DNA from: JAPEKQ01 sp964516845
GTDB lineage: Bacteria; Joyebacterota; Joyebacteria; Joyebacterales; Joyebacteraceae
Direction of reading: 5' to 3'
Length of the DNA stretch: 64,000 bases
Assembly (NCBI GenBank): GCA_964516845.1
Contig: CAZEXP010000001.1
Span: 1 to 64,000, forward strand
The position numbers were made by a program, and so were the translations under genes. Below the pieces are notes generated by a model. That model ran no database searches. It was not told the DNA's origin and was given only the letters and a program-made list of their open reading frames with translations. Position 1 is the first letter of the stretch, and the number at the start of each line of letters is the position of its first letter. Shown piece by piece: positions 30,362 through 39,019 of the stretch.

Positions 30362-30653
30362 TCGCGGGTTGCGGAGCGCGTCGATTCGGCAGCTTCTGGA
30401 GGAACCTGGGGAGGAGTCTCGATTCCCGTGCTGCGGACCGCGATCCTCCAGGTCGAGGGCGACTACATCATGACCCCTGTTGCCGAGTCGACGTGGGGAG
30501 TCATCAAGGCGTTCTACCGCCAGGCGGAAGACCCACGCGGGCGGGCGTGGCCGACAGAGGTCTCACGCGTGAGAGACAAGGGGCTCCGCACCGCGGGGGC
30601 CTTTGTCCATGAAGATCTCTTGCCGCGGGGGTGCTGTGGGTTGCATCAAAGCC
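30362..30653. other. convergent intergenic region with palindrome and weak small ORF
   Basis: It lies between the methyltransferase and the minus-strand exporter. It holds the 14-nt palindrome TCTCACGCGTGAGA at 30561-30574 and a GC hairpin at 30582-30605, probably a shared terminator region. A small + strand frame from the ATG at 30470 has a poor ribosome binding site and runs through both hairpins. It resembles no family I know, so it is not called as a gene. Confidence 0.5.
30582..30605 (+). terminator. GC-rich hairpin followed by a short T-run
   Basis: GGC-TCCGC pairs with GCGGG-GCC (one bulge) around ACC and is followed by TTT. It fits a terminator for the 26.1-30.4 kb + strand genes, although the T-run is short. 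Confidence 0.4.
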
Positions 30654-31553
30654 CTAGAGAAGCGTGACCAGAGCGACGCCGGCGACTCCGAGGATCACGG
30701 CGAGCAGCTTCTGGCGCGTGATCCGTTCGCCGAGAACGAGCGCGGCGATCGGGAGCACGAAGATGGCGCTGGTCTGATTGAGGATCGAGGCCGTTGACGC
30801 CTGCGTGAACTTCATCCCGCCGACCCAGATGAGCATGGCGAGATAGGCGCCCATGACCGAGGCCGGTATGATGATCTTCCATGTCCGCGATGGTATGAAC
30901 GCTCGCCAGGCCGCGCGGTGGCGCCGCGAGAACGCCGTGATGAGCATCATCGTGAAGACGCCGCCGAGGAGTCGGATGGTCGTTGCCCAGAGGACGGGCG
31001 ACCGGTCGAGGACCGGCTTGGTGATGACGACACTGATCGCCATGATGACCATCGATGCGGTCCCGATGAGAACGCCGCGACGGAGCTCCGCTCGGGTCGT
31101 GCCCTCGGGCGGTTGGTGGCGGGTCGAGAGGAAGATGCCTGCCATGATGAATACGGTGCCGACGATGTCGCCCGCGGTCAGCCGCTCGCCGAGGAAGACG
31201 AACGAGAGCAGGATGACCGAGGGTGGGAAGGCGCAGCCGACGACCTGGGAGAGCCCGGCGCCGACGAGGTTGAGCCCCTGGAAGAACAGCGTGTCGGCGA
31301 TGGTGATGCCGAGGAAACCCGCCAGAAACAGAAGCAGATAGTCCGAGAGGGGGACGGGGCGAAGCAGCGGCATTCCGATGACGGCAAGCGTCGCGAGGAG
31401 GAGCAGGCTGGCCACGACGTTCTTGAAGAAATTGAGCCTGAACGGTGTCATCCGCCTGCCGCTCAAGCGGAAGAGAACAACCGAGACCGACCAGACGACG
31501 GCGGCGAGGACGGAGAGGATCTCGCCGGCGTGGGGGATATGAGCGATGTTCAC
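30654..31553 (-). CDS. EamA-family (DMT superfamily) exporter
   Basis: A 299-residue inner-membrane protein with ten hydrophobic segments arranged as two EamA repeats (N-terminal VLAAVVWSVSVVLFR, C-terminal TQASTASILNQTSAIFVLPIAALVLGERIT). Relatives export amino acids or metabolites; the substrate is unknown. The GTG at 31553 has AGGAG five to six nt upstream on the minus strand. Longer upstream frames encode non-hydrophobic, non-homologous sequence. Confidence 0.9.
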   Translation of the reverse strand: MNIAHIPHAGEILSVLAAVVWSVSVVLFRLSGRRMTPFRLNFFKNVVASLLLLATLAVIGMPLLRPVPLSDYLLLFLAGFLGITIADTLFFQGLNLVGAGLSQVVGCAFPPSVILLSFVFLGERLTAGDIVGTVFIMAGIFLSTRHQPPEGTTRAELRRGVLIGTASMVIMAISVVITKPVLDRSPVLWATTIRLLGGVFTMMLITAFSRRHRAAWRAFIPSRTWKIIIPASVMGAYLAMLIWVGGMKFTQASTASILNQTSAIFVLPIAALVLGERITRQKLLAVILGVAGVALVTLL

Positions 31554-31654
31554 TGGTACTCCTGTTGGTCGCCTTCGCCCGGTGCTCTCATCCGGAACAT
31601 CAGTCAGGGAGGCTAGCACGAAAGAGCCAGTCGGGAGAAGCTCTGAGATGGGGC

Positions 31655-31682
31655 TTGACACTTCCCAGGATCACTATATACT
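31655..31682 (+). promoter_or_regulatory. strong sigma-70 promoter for rplU-rpmA
   Basis: A consensus -35 TTGACA (31655-31660), a 16-bp spacer and a near-consensus -10 TATACT (31677-31682). It is placed 53 nt before the L21 start, as expected for a ribosomal-protein operon. Confidence 0.85.
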
Positions 31683-31735
31683 ATGAAGGTTTGAAACGTG
31701 AGACTCCAGAATCACATGCTACATCGGGAGGCACA

Positions 31736-32047
31736 GTGGACTACGCCATCGTCAGGACCGGCGGGCTCCAGTTCAAGGTCTCGGAGGGTGATACCGTCCG
31801 GGTCCCGCGTCTTCGCTCGGAAGTGGGCGCGAGCGTGGAGCTCAACGAGATCCTCGCGGTCAAGCGTGGTGATGACGTCGCATTCGGTGCACCGCTGGTG
31901 GAGAACGCCAGTGTGTCGGCCGAGATCGTCAGCCATGGGAAGAACCGCAAGGTCCTCGTTTACAAGAAGAAGCGCAGGAAGGGCTACCAGCGGACGAAGG
32001 GTCATCGGCAGGACTACACCGAACTCCGCATCGGGAGCATCGGCTAG
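31736..32047 (+). CDS. rplU: 50S ribosomal protein L21
   Basis: The 103-residue 23S rRNA-binding protein: YAIVRTGGLQFKVSEGDTV at the N-terminus and KVLVYKKKRRKGYQRTKGHRQDYTELRI at the C-terminus, the classic L21 ending. GGGAGG at 31726-31731 precedes the GTG at 31736. The long in-frame upstream extension runs into the divergent promoter region and is not coding. Confidence 0.97.
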   Translation: MDYAIVRTGGLQFKVSEGDTVRVPRLRSEVGASVELNEILAVKRGDDVAFGAPLVENASVSAEIVSHGKNRKVLVYKKKRRKGYQRTKGHRQDYTELRIGSIG

Positions 32048-32077
32048 CGACCCTCGTCGTTATCAGGAGGCAGTGAC

Positions 32078-32344
32078 GTGGCACACAAGAAGGGTGTAGG
32101 CAGCTCCAGGAACGGCCGCGACTCGCAGTCCAAGCGGCTGGGTATCAAGCGGTACGGTGGGCAGTTCGTCCGTGCCGGCACGATCATCCTGAGGCAGCGC
32201 GGTACGAAGTTCTACCCGGGCGAGAACGTCGGGATCGGCGGGGACGACACGCTGTTCGCGCTCGCCGATGGGAACGTCAAGTTCGAGCGCTGGGGACGTG
32301 ACCGCAAGCGGGTCGTTGTCGAGGCGCTGACCGAGGTTGTCTAG
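32078..32344 (+). CDS. rpmA: 50S ribosomal protein L27
   Basis: The 88-residue protein starts MAHKKGVGSSRNGRDSQSKR and contains YGGQFVRAGTIILRQRGTKFYPG, the standard L27 pattern. Its N-terminus reaches the peptidyl-transferase centre. AGGAGG precedes the GTG. It is paired with rplU and followed by a terminator, so the usual obg is not attached here. Confidence 0.97.
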   Translation: MAHKKGVGSSRNGRDSQSKRLGIKRYGGQFVRAGTIILRQRGTKFYPGENVGIGGDDTLFALADGNVKFERWGRDRKRVVVEALTEVV

Positions 32345-32421
32345 GGAGTTGGTGGTGGACGACGAGGACGGACCGAGGTCCGCAGGTGAACAGTGGAGAA
32401 CTGAGAGGTGTCCTGGAGGGC

Positions 32422-32446
32422 GGCGTGCCCTTCCGGGACGCCTTTT
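32422..32446 (+). terminator. rho-independent terminator of rplU-rpmA
   Basis: GGCGT (32422-32426) pairs with ACGCC (32438-32442), with an inner CC/GG extension across a mismatch, followed directly by TTTT at 32443-32446. Confidence 0.7.
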
Positions 32447-32503
32447 CGTATTGGGTACCTCACGAGCATAGCAGACGGCGACGCGCCGGAGGGATACGAC
32501 TCG

Positions 32504-33157
32504 ATGAAGATCAGATGGCTTGGGCACTCATCCTTTCTGATAGAAGCCAGCAGCGGAACGAAGATCATCACTGACCCGTTCGAGGCCGGATCGTACGACG
32601 GCGCGGTCGGATACGCACCGATCCAGGACAGCGCGGACATCGTGACCGTCAGCCACGACCATGCCGACCACAACGCGGTCGATCAGATCCTGGGAGATCC
32701 CGAGGTCGTGCGAGGTGGGGAGACGATCGAGTCTCACGGTGTGGCGATCTCGAGCCTCAGCACGTTTCACGACGAGTCCAGGGGGCAGGACCGGGGGCGG
32801 AACACGATCCACGTAATGGATGTCGACGGAGTGCGCGTGGGGCATCTCGGCGATCTGGGTCACGTCCTCTCGGACAGTGAAGCGGAGGAACTCGGCGGTG
32901 TCGACGTGCTCCTCGCACCGGTCGGCGGATACTACACGATCGGTCCGGAGGAGGCGCGGGATGTCGCCGAGAAGTTGGGCGCCCGCATCGTTATCCCGAT
33001 GCATTACAAGACGGAGGACATCGGCTTCCCGATCCAGCCGGTCGACGATTTCCTCAAGCTGATGGAAGACGTGGAACAGGTCGGTTCGACGGACGTCGAG
33101 ATCACGAAGGAAACCCTCCCGGAGACGCGAAAGGTCTTCGTTCTCGACTACAAGTAG
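32504..33157 (+). CDS. metal-dependent hydrolase, metallo-beta-lactamase fold
   Basis: A 217-residue UPF0173/UlaG-like member of the metallo-beta-lactamase superfamily. It begins MKIRWLGHSSFLIE and carries the metal-binding HDHADH at residues 51-56 with later ligands in HLGDLGH and PMHYKTEDI. Some relatives are lactonases or phosphodiesterases; the substrate is unknown. GGAGGG precedes the ATG at 32504. Confidence 0.9.
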   Translation: MKIRWLGHSSFLIEASSGTKIITDPFEAGSYDGAVGYAPIQDSADIVTVSHDHADHNAVDQILGDPEVVRGGETIESHGVAISSLSTFHDESRGQDRGRNTIHVMDVDGVRVGHLGDLGHVLSDSEAEELGGVDVLLAPVGGYYTIGPEEARDVAEKLGARIVIPMHYKTEDIGFPIQPVDDFLKLMEDVEQVGSTDVEITKETLPETRKVFVLDYK

Positions 33158-33180
33158 CTCCAGCTTCCTAGAGAGGTGTC

Positions 33181-33993
33181 ATGGCGAAGCTCGGTCCCAT
33201 CGTGCTCGGCGTCGTACCCTGTCGTCTCGGCTCCACGAGGTTTCCCGGGAAACCGCTGGCGCTGCTGGCCGGTCGACCGCTCCTCGAACACGTTCTTGGG
33301 AGACTCGGCGAGGCGACGACAGTGGATGGTGTGCTGGTCGCGACCGACAGCGACGAGATCGCAGAGCGGGCCCGCGAACTGGGTGCGGACGTGGCCCTCG
33401 TGCGGCAGCCGTGCGCGACCGGGAGCGACCGCACGGCGGTCGCGATACGTGGCCGCGCCGCTGATGTCGTTGTGAGCCTGCAGGTGGACCAGCCCTTCAT
33501 CGACCCCTCCGACATAGACAAGGCCGTGACACTCCTCGAGCGTGGGTTCGATATCACGACCCTCGCGTACCCATGCACGGACGATGCGGGGTATTTCAGT
33601 CGCGACGTGGTCAAGGTCGTTGTCGCGGAGGACGGGAGAGCCCTCTACTTTTCGCGGGCCGCCATACCGTCGTCCAAGGCGGAAGTGCCACGGGTCGCGC
33701 GCGCCGCGCCGGCCGTGGGTGCGGTGGAGGCGCCCGGGACGGGGCGAAACGGGTTGTATCTGCATCACGTTGGTCTATACTGCTTCCGTCGTTCGGCCCT
33801 CGAGCGATTCGCCGCGGCCCCGCGGGGAGAGCTCGAAACAACAGAGTGTCTGGAGCAGCTCAGAGCGCTTGAGATGGGACTCTCCATCGGTGTGGCCATC
33901 GCCGATCGTGGGCGACCGGGCGTGGACCGACCGGAGGATCTGGAGCCGCTCGAGGAGCTGTTCGCGTCCGGCGAGATCGAACTCTCGCCGTAG
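33181..33993 (+). CDS. kdsB: 3-deoxy-manno-octulosonate cytidylyltransferase (CMP-Kdo synthetase)
   Basis: Activates Kdo with CTP for lipopolysaccharide inner-core synthesis. The 270-residue product has VVPCRLGSTRFPGKPLALLAGRPLLEHV, VLVATDSDEI, the CATGSDRTA nucleotide-binding stretch, VVSLQVDQPFIDP and YFSRAAIP. GAGAGGTGTC precedes the ATG. It is followed by pyrG, which makes the CTP it uses. Confidence 0.95.
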   Translation: MAKLGPIVLGVVPCRLGSTRFPGKPLALLAGRPLLEHVLGRLGEATTVDGVLVATDSDEIAERARELGADVALVRQPCATGSDRTAVAIRGRAADVVVSLQVDQPFIDPSDIDKAVTLLERGFDITTLAYPCTDDAGYFSRDVVKVVVAEDGRALYFSRAAIPSSKAEVPRVARAAPAVGAVEAPGTGRNGLYLHHVGLYCFRRSALERFAAAPRGELETTECLEQLRALEMGLSIGVAIADRGRPGVDRPEDLEPLEELFASGEIELSP

Positions 33994-34028
33994 AGATCGT
34001 CCACAGATGCTGAGAACGGGAGGAGCGC

Positions 34029-35690
34029 GTGCCGAAATTCGTGTTCGTGACCGGTGGGGTCGTGTCGGCGCTCGGCAAGGGCATCGCGTCGGCGTCGATC
34101 GGCTATCTTCTGAAGAGCCGCGGCATCTCGGTGACGCTTCAGAAGCTCGATCCGTATCTCAACGTCGATCCCGGTACGATGAGCCCGTTCCAGCACGGCG
34201 AGGTCTACGTTACCGACGACGGAGCGGAGACCGACCTCGATCTTGGTCACTACGAACGGTTCATCGATCGCGAACTCGGCCAGATCAACAACATCACCGC
34301 TGGGCAGATCTACGACTCCATCATTACGAAGGAGCGTCGCGGTGACTTCCTCGGCGGAACGGTTCAGGTCATTCCGCATGTGACGAATGAGATCAAGGAG
34401 CGCGTCGTCGCGCTGGCGACGAGCGAGGATGTGGATGTCGTCATCGTTGAGATCGGCGGCACGGTGGGCGACATTGAGAGTCTTCCGTTCATGGAGGCCA
34501 TCCGGCAGATGCGTCTCGACCTGGGCGTCGAGAACACGTTGTTCATCCATCTCACGCTCGTCCCGTACATCAAGGCGGCCGGCGAGCTCAAGACCAAACC
34601 GACCCAGCACAGTGTCCGGGCGCTGCGCGATATCGGCATCCAGCCGGACATCCTTCTGTGCAGGACCGAGCACGTTCTCGAAGACGACGTCAAGCGCAAG
34701 ATCGCGCTGTTCTGCAATGTTGAGATCAACGCCGTCATCGATGCGCGGGATGTCTCCTCGATCTACGAGGTGCCGCTGCGCTTCCACGAAGATGGACTCG
34801 ACGACATTGTCATCTCGAAGCTGAAACTCCCGCAGCGGGCGCCGGACCTCTCGTCGATGGAGATGGCCGTCAAACGGATCTACGAGCCGACGCACACCGT
34901 GCGGATAGCGGTTTGCGGGAAGTACATCGATCTGAAGGACGCCTACAAGAGCATCAGCGAGGCGTTCATCCACGCCGGCGCGGAGAACGACACCCGCGTC
35001 GAACTCGAGTGGGTCAACGTCGAGGACGTCGAGGTCGCCGGTGACACGGAGAGCTTCCTCGCCGAGTGCGACGGCATCCTCGTTCCGGGCGGGTTCGGCG
35101 AGCGCGGGATAGAGGGGAAGATCATGTGCGTGCGGCACGCGCGGGAGGGCGCGGTGCCGTATCTCGGGATATGTCTCGGGATGCACTGCGCGGTCATCGA
35201 GTTCGCGAGGAACGTGTGCGGGCTCGAGGGCGCGCATTCGACCGAGTTCGTTGAAAGCACGCCCCACCCGGTCATCGATCTGCTCCCGGAGCAGCATTCC
35301 GTCGTGAACAAGGGGGGCACGATGCGTCTGGGCGGGTACGACTGCCGCCTTCGTCCCGGGTCGAAGTCACACGAGGCATACGGAACGCTTGACGTTCGCG
35401 AGCGGCATCGTCATCGTTTCGAGTACAACAACGACTACAGGGAGAAGCTGGAGTCGTCGGGGCTCCTCTCCTCGGGCGTCTACGGAGAGGCGAACCTCGT
35501 CGAGATCGTCGAGCTACCGGATCATCCCTGGTTCGTGGCGTGTCAGTTTCATCCTGAGTTCAAGTCGCGCCCCGGTCGGGCGCATCCGCTGTTTCGGGAG
35601 TTCGTTCGCGCGGCGCTTCAGAGAAGGCTCACGCGCGAGGAGAAGACCGGAAGCGACGCGGATGTGACGGCGGCGGCCAGCCGGTCGTAG
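34029..35690 (+). CDS. pyrG: CTP synthase
   Basis: Aminates UTP to CTP using glutamine. The 553-residue product opens PKFVFVTGGVVSALGKGI (P-loop) and has QKLDPYLNVDPGTMSPFQHGEV. A class I glutaminase domain with YLGICLGMHCAVIEFARN (catalytic Cys) and the His-Glu pair in CQFHPEFKSRPGRAHPLF completes it. Full length for the family. The GTG at 34029 follows GGGAGGAGCGC. Its position between kdsB and kdsA fits supply of CTP for CMP-Kdo. Confidence 0.97.
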   Translation: MPKFVFVTGGVVSALGKGIASASIGYLLKSRGISVTLQKLDPYLNVDPGTMSPFQHGEVYVTDDGAETDLDLGHYERFIDRELGQINNITAGQIYDSIITKERRGDFLGGTVQVIPHVTNEIKERVVALATSEDVDVVIVEIGGTVGDIESLPFMEAIRQMRLDLGVENTLFIHLTLVPYIKAAGELKTKPTQHSVRALRDIGIQPDILLCRTEHVLEDDVKRKIALFCNVEINAVIDARDVSSIYEVPLRFHEDGLDDIVISKLKLPQRAPDLSSMEMAVKRIYEPTHTVRIAVCGKYIDLKDAYKSISEAFIHAGAENDTRVELEWVNVEDVEVAGDTESFLAECDGILVPGGFGERGIEGKIMCVRHAREGAVPYLGICLGMHCAVIEFARNVCGLEGAHSTEFVESTPHPVIDLLPEQHSVVNKGGTMRLGGYDCRLRPGSKSHEAYGTLDVRERHRHRFEYNNDYREKLESSGLLSSGVYGEANLVEIVELPDHPWFVACQFHPEFKSRPGRAHPLFREFVRAALQRRLTREEKTGSDADVTAAASRS

Positions 35691-35702
35691 CACGGAGGTC
35701 CT

Positions 35703-36617
35703 GTGGCGCAGAACCCTGTCAAGATCGGTGACGTCCGGATCGGACGAGGCGAACGGCTCGCCTTCATTGCCGGACCGTGCGTCATCGAGGACGAGAAGAC
35801 GTTGCTGGCGACCGCTCGCGAGCTTTCGGGCATCTCCCGGAGGCTTGGGGTCGGCCTCGTCTTCAAGGCGTCCTACCTGAAGGACAATCGCATGTCGCCG
35901 GGGTCGTATGCCGGTCCCGGTCCACGGGACGGTCTCGCGATGCTCGCCAGAGTGCGCGCCGAGACCGGGCTGCCCGTGATCTCCGACGTCCACACCGACG
36001 TCGAGGTGGAGGCGGCCGCGGCCGTGCTGGATGCGATCCAGATCCCGGCGTTCCTCTGTCGTCAGACCCGTCTGGTGGAGGCGGCCGCCGCGAGCGGGCG
36101 TCCGGTGAATATAAAGAAGGGGCAGTTCCTGGCGCCCGAGGACATGGCTCGCGTGGCTGCCAAGGCGACCGCGGCGGGGGCCGAGAACGTGCTGCTTACG
36201 GAGCGCGGCGTGAGTTTCGGCTATCACAACCTCATCGTGGACATGCGTGGGATCCAGATCCTCCGCGCTACCGGACATCCGGTCGTCTTCGATGCGACCC
36301 ATAGCGTCCAGCTGCCGGGCGCGGGCGCCGGCGTGAGCGGGGGCCAGCCGGAGTTCGTGGCCGTGCTCACCCGCGCGGCGTGCGCGGCGGGGTGCGACGC
36401 GGTCTTCATCGAAACGCATCCGAATCCCGCCGACGCGCTCTCGGACTCCGCGTCGATGGTCCCGCTCTCGGAGTTCGAAAGGCTTGCGGAACAGGCGCTC
36501 GCGGTATCGGAGGCGGCGCGACCGTTCGCGGACGACGCGAATGAGTTCGCGGATGACGCGAGTCGGGTCGCCGACAAGGCGGATCCGACGGCGGACGGAA
36601 CAGCTGACGAGGCCTGA
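35703..36617 (+). CDS. kdsA: 3-deoxy-8-phosphooctulonate synthase (Kdo-8-phosphate synthase)
   Basis: Condenses arabinose-5-phosphate with phosphoenolpyruvate. The 304-residue product has FIAGPCVIEDE, VFKASYLKDNRMSPGSYAGPG, VISDVHTDVE, IPAFLCRQTRLVEAAA, VNIKKGQFLAPEDM and FDATHSVQLPG. The final 45 or so residues form an Ala/Asp-rich tail (FADDANEFADDASRVADKAD) absent from typical KdsA. ACGGAGG precedes the GTG at 35703. Confidence 0.95.
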   Translation: MAQNPVKIGDVRIGRGERLAFIAGPCVIEDEKTLLATARELSGISRRLGVGLVFKASYLKDNRMSPGSYAGPGPRDGLAMLARVRAETGLPVISDVHTDVEVEAAAAVLDAIQIPAFLCRQTRLVEAAAASGRPVNIKKGQFLAPEDMARVAAKATAAGAENVLLTERGVSFGYHNLIVDMRGIQILRATGHPVVFDATHSVQLPGAGAGVSGGQPEFVAVLTRAACAAGCDAVFIETHPNPADALSDSASMVPLSEFERLAEQALAVSEAARPFADDANEFADDASRVADKADPTADGTADEA

Positions 36618-36638
36618 CCCACGATGGAAGGCAGGCAC

Positions 36639-37172
36639 ATGCTCTGTATCGAACGCGAACTCGCTTCAGGGATACGGCTCCTCGTGCTGGATGTGGATGG
36701 GGTTCTGACAACCTCGCACCTGGTACTGGGCCGCGACGGCGAGGAGCTCAAGTTCTTTTCGGTCAAGGACGGCATCGCCATCAAGTTCGCGCAGCACGCC
36801 GGCATCGAGGTGGCGTTTCTCTCTGCGCGGAGTTCGACCATCGTGGAGCGGCGGGCGGAGATGCTCGGCGTCACCAGAGTGCATCAGGGCGTCCACGCGA
36901 AGCTCGAGCGTATCGGCGAGATGATCGCCGAACTCGGGCTCGGACTTGAGAACGTCGCGTACGTCGGTGACGACATCGTCGATATCGAACCGCTCGAGGC
37001 GGTCGGTTTCGGCGTCGCGGTCGCGGACGCCTGCTCGGACGTGCTGGAGCGGGCCTCGAACGTCGCGGACGCGAAGGGCGGCTCGGGCGCGATTCGCGAG
37101 GTGGTGGAATCGATCCTGAAGGCTCGCGGCGACTGGGACAGGGTTGTCGCGGACTACATCGCGAAGGCGTGA
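36639..37172 (+). CDS. kdsC: 3-deoxy-manno-octulosonate-8-phosphatase KdsC
   Basis: An HAD-superfamily phosphatase that releases Kdo from Kdo-8-phosphate. The 177-residue product has the nucleophile motif LDVDGVLT (Asp18/Asp20), FLSARSS, and VAYVGDDIVDIEPLEAVGFGVAVADA. GGAAGG at 36626-36631 favours the ATG at 36639; the ATG at 36624 is possible and adds five residues. It overlaps kdsD by 4 nt. Confidence 0.95.
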   Translation: MLCIERELASGIRLLVLDVDGVLTTSHLVLGRDGEELKFFSVKDGIAIKFAQHAGIEVAFLSARSSTIVERRAEMLGVTRVHQGVHAKLERIGEMIAELGLGLENVAYVGDDIVDIEPLEAVGFGVAVADACSDVLERASNVADAKGGSGAIREVVESILKARGDWDRVVADYIAKA

Positions 37173-38191
37173 CGCGGCGGCAGCGACAGGAGAAGAACGT
37201 GCGGGAGCGGGAAGAGAGAGAGCGGACACGGCGTGCCGTGGCGAAGGAGGTGCTCGGCATCGAAGCCGAAGCGCTCGTTCGAATGGCCGACCGGATCGAT
37301 GAGTCCTTTTCAAGGGCCGTCGAAACCATTGTGAACGCGCGCGGGTCACTCGTGGTCTGCGGCGTTGGCAAGTCCGGTATCATCGGGCGGAAGATCGCCG
37401 CGACGGTGGCCAGCACCGGAACTCCCGCGTTCTTCCTTCATCCTTCCGAGGCCGCGCACGGAGACCTGGGAAGTCTGAGTCCCCGCGACGTGATCCTTGC
37501 CATCTCGAAATCGGGTGAGGGCGACGAGCTGCTCCAGCTCGTTCCGGCCTTCCGACGTCTTGGGATCCCCCTGATCGTCATCACAGGACGCGTTGATTCA
37601 TCGCTCGCGCGTGAGGCCGACATCGTGCTGGATGCGACGGTGGAGCGGGAGGCGTGTCCGATGGACCTTGTCCCGACCGCGAGCACGACGGCGGCGCTGG
37701 CGCTGGGCGATGCTCTGGCGGTCGCCGTGCTCAAGGAGAAGGAGGTCGATGCGGAGCAGTTCGCTGACTTCCACCCCGGCGGAACCCTCGGGCGGCGTCT
37801 TCGGCTGACGGTGGGCGAAGTGATGCATTCGGGAGATGAGCTTCCGGTCGTGAGCGAGGAAGCCCTCATGCGGGAGGCGGTCGTCGAGATCGCGAACAAG
37901 AGGCTCGGTGTGACGACGGTCGTCGACGGGGAGGGGCGACTGGCCGGTCTGCTGACCGACGGCGACCTCAAACGCATCCTGATGCAGCACGAGGATATCC
38001 TGTCGGTCCGCGTCGGGGACGTGATGACGAGGGATCCGAAGACCATCCGCGTTGATGAACTCGTGGTCAGAGCGCTGGAGCTCATGGAAACGATGGGATC
38101 GAGTCCCATCACGTCGCTCATCATCCTGGATGACGGCGGGGCCCCTTCCGGTGTCATCCACATCCACGACTGTCTGAAGGCTGTTGGCTGA
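37169..38191 (+). CDS. kdsD: arabinose-5-phosphate isomerase (SIS plus two CBS domains)
   Basis: Makes arabinose-5-phosphate from ribulose-5-phosphate for Kdo synthesis. The 340-residue product has a SIS domain with VVCGVGKSGIIGRKIAATVASTGTP-type sequence, HPSEAAHGDLG and ISKSGEGDE, then two CBS domains from about residue 215 (VGEVMHSGDELP and VGDVMTRDPKTIRV). The basic N-terminus (RRQRQEKNVREREER) is longer than usual. The GTG overlaps the kdsC stop; the true start may be slightly downstream. Confidence 0.95.
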   Translation: MTRRQRQEKNVREREERERTRRAVAKEVLGIEAEALVRMADRIDESFSRAVETIVNARGSLVVCGVGKSGIIGRKIAATVASTGTPAFFLHPSEAAHGDLGSLSPRDVILAISKSGEGDELLQLVPAFRRLGIPLIVITGRVDSSLAREADIVLDATVEREACPMDLVPTASTTAALALGDALAVAVLKEKEVDAEQFADFHPGGTLGRRLRLTVGEVMHSGDELPVVSEEALMREAVVEIANKRLGVTTVVDGEGRLAGLLTDGDLKRILMQHEDILSVRVGDVMTRDPKTIRVDELVVRALELMETMGSSPITSLIILDDGGAPSGVIHIHDCLKAVG

Positions 38192-38213
38192 GCCAGAGTC
38201 GGAGGCCCGGCCT

Positions 38214-38279
38214 CCGGCTGCGCTCCAGCCGCGCTCCGGCTGCGCACCGGTTGCGCACCGGCTGTGCACCGGCTGTGCA
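38214..38279. repeat. six 11-bp tandem repeats after kdsD
   Basis: Six consecutive 11-bp units of consensus CCGGCTGCGCA, with variants CCAGCCGCGCT, CCGGTTGCGCA and CCGGCTGTGCA, starting 23 nt after the kdsD stop and ending 29 bp before the lptC promoter. They are noncoding in all frames that matter. Confidence 0.85.
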
Positions 38280-38307
38280 CGGCCCTCGGCCGCTGCCTGA
38301 CCGTCTG

Positions 38308-38336
38308 TTGACCCCCGGAACCCCTTTTGCTAATCT
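38308..38336 (+). promoter_or_regulatory. sigma-70 promoter for lptC-lptB-rpoN
   Basis: A -35 TTGACC (38308-38313), a 17-bp spacer and a -10 TAATCT (38331-38336). The expected 5' untranslated region is about 90 nt to the lptC start. This splits the kds genes from the lpt/rpoN genes. Confidence 0.75.
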
Positions 38337-38434
38337 ACGTTGCGTAGGCTCGGGTCTGAATTGACTCCTTGAGTGGCCGGACCCGTGCGGCTATGTTCTG
38401 TGGTAGCGACACATTCTTCCCAAGGAGAGACGCT

Positions 38435-39019
38435 GTGGCTGAGTTCGGCGCTTCCCGGATGCTCAAGCGATCGGCGGTTTCCGCACTGGTGCTTCTCATG
38501 GCGTGCGTGCTCGGCTCGTGCGGCGACGCGGGGGAATCCGGTCCCGCCGTGGAGGGTGGCGTCGTGCCGGACCAGGAGATCAACGGTTTCACGCTGACCC
38601 AGACGAACGACGGTCGCTCGGTCTGGTCGCTCACCGCTGAGCTCGCGCTGGTGTTCGAGGAGGCCGACCGTATCGAGACCACGCGTCCGCAGGTCGAGTT
38701 CTTCGACGACGAGGGCGAAAGCCGGAGCGTGCTGACCGCGAAGAACGGTCTGCTCAAGCGTCGGACGAACGACATGGAGGTGTCCGGTTCGGTCGTCGTG
38801 ACGTCGAGTGATGGAACGGTGCTGCGAACAGAGCACCTGACCTGGGATGAACGCCGGGGGAAGATATCGACCGAGATGCCGGTGAGGGTCACCAGAGACG
38901 GTGATGTGATGACCGGCACGGGAGCCGAAGCGGATCCCGATCTAGGCAATCTGAGGATCCTGGCGGACTTCAGGGCATACGTCCGTTCCGCGGACGGCGA
39001 ACTCGTGGAAGAGAAATGA
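38435..39019 (+). CDS. lptC: LPS export protein LptC, predicted lipoprotein
   Basis: A 194-residue LptC-family protein (PF06835-type) of the periplasmic bridge that carries lipopolysaccharide. Its N-terminus is a signal peptide ending MACVLGSC, a lipobox-like site, whereas classical LptC keeps an uncleaved membrane anchor. The core reads INGFTLTQTNDGRSVWSLTAE, then GLLKRRTNDMEVSGSVVV. AAGGAGAG at 38422-38429 precedes the GTG at 38435. It overlaps lptB (ATGA). No lptA lies between them. Confidence 0.85.
   Translation: MAEFGASRMLKRSAVSALVLLMACVLGSCGDAGESGPAVEGGVVPDQEINGFTLTQTNDGRSVWSLTAELALVFEEADRIETTRPQVEFFDDEGESRSVLTAKNGLLKRRTNDMEVSGSVVVTSSDGTVLRTEHLTWDERRGKISTEMPVRVTRDGDVMTGTGAEADPDLGNLRILADFRAYVRSADGELVEEK

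Noticed and set aside
30470..30667. small + strand gene after the methyltransferase
   Set aside because: Poor ribosome binding site, overlap with two hairpins and with the end of the exporter gene on the other strand, and no recognised family.
38214..38279. possible CRISPR or iteron origin
   Set aside because: 11-bp repeats have no spacers, and no replication initiator gene is nearby; treated as a plain tandem repeat.
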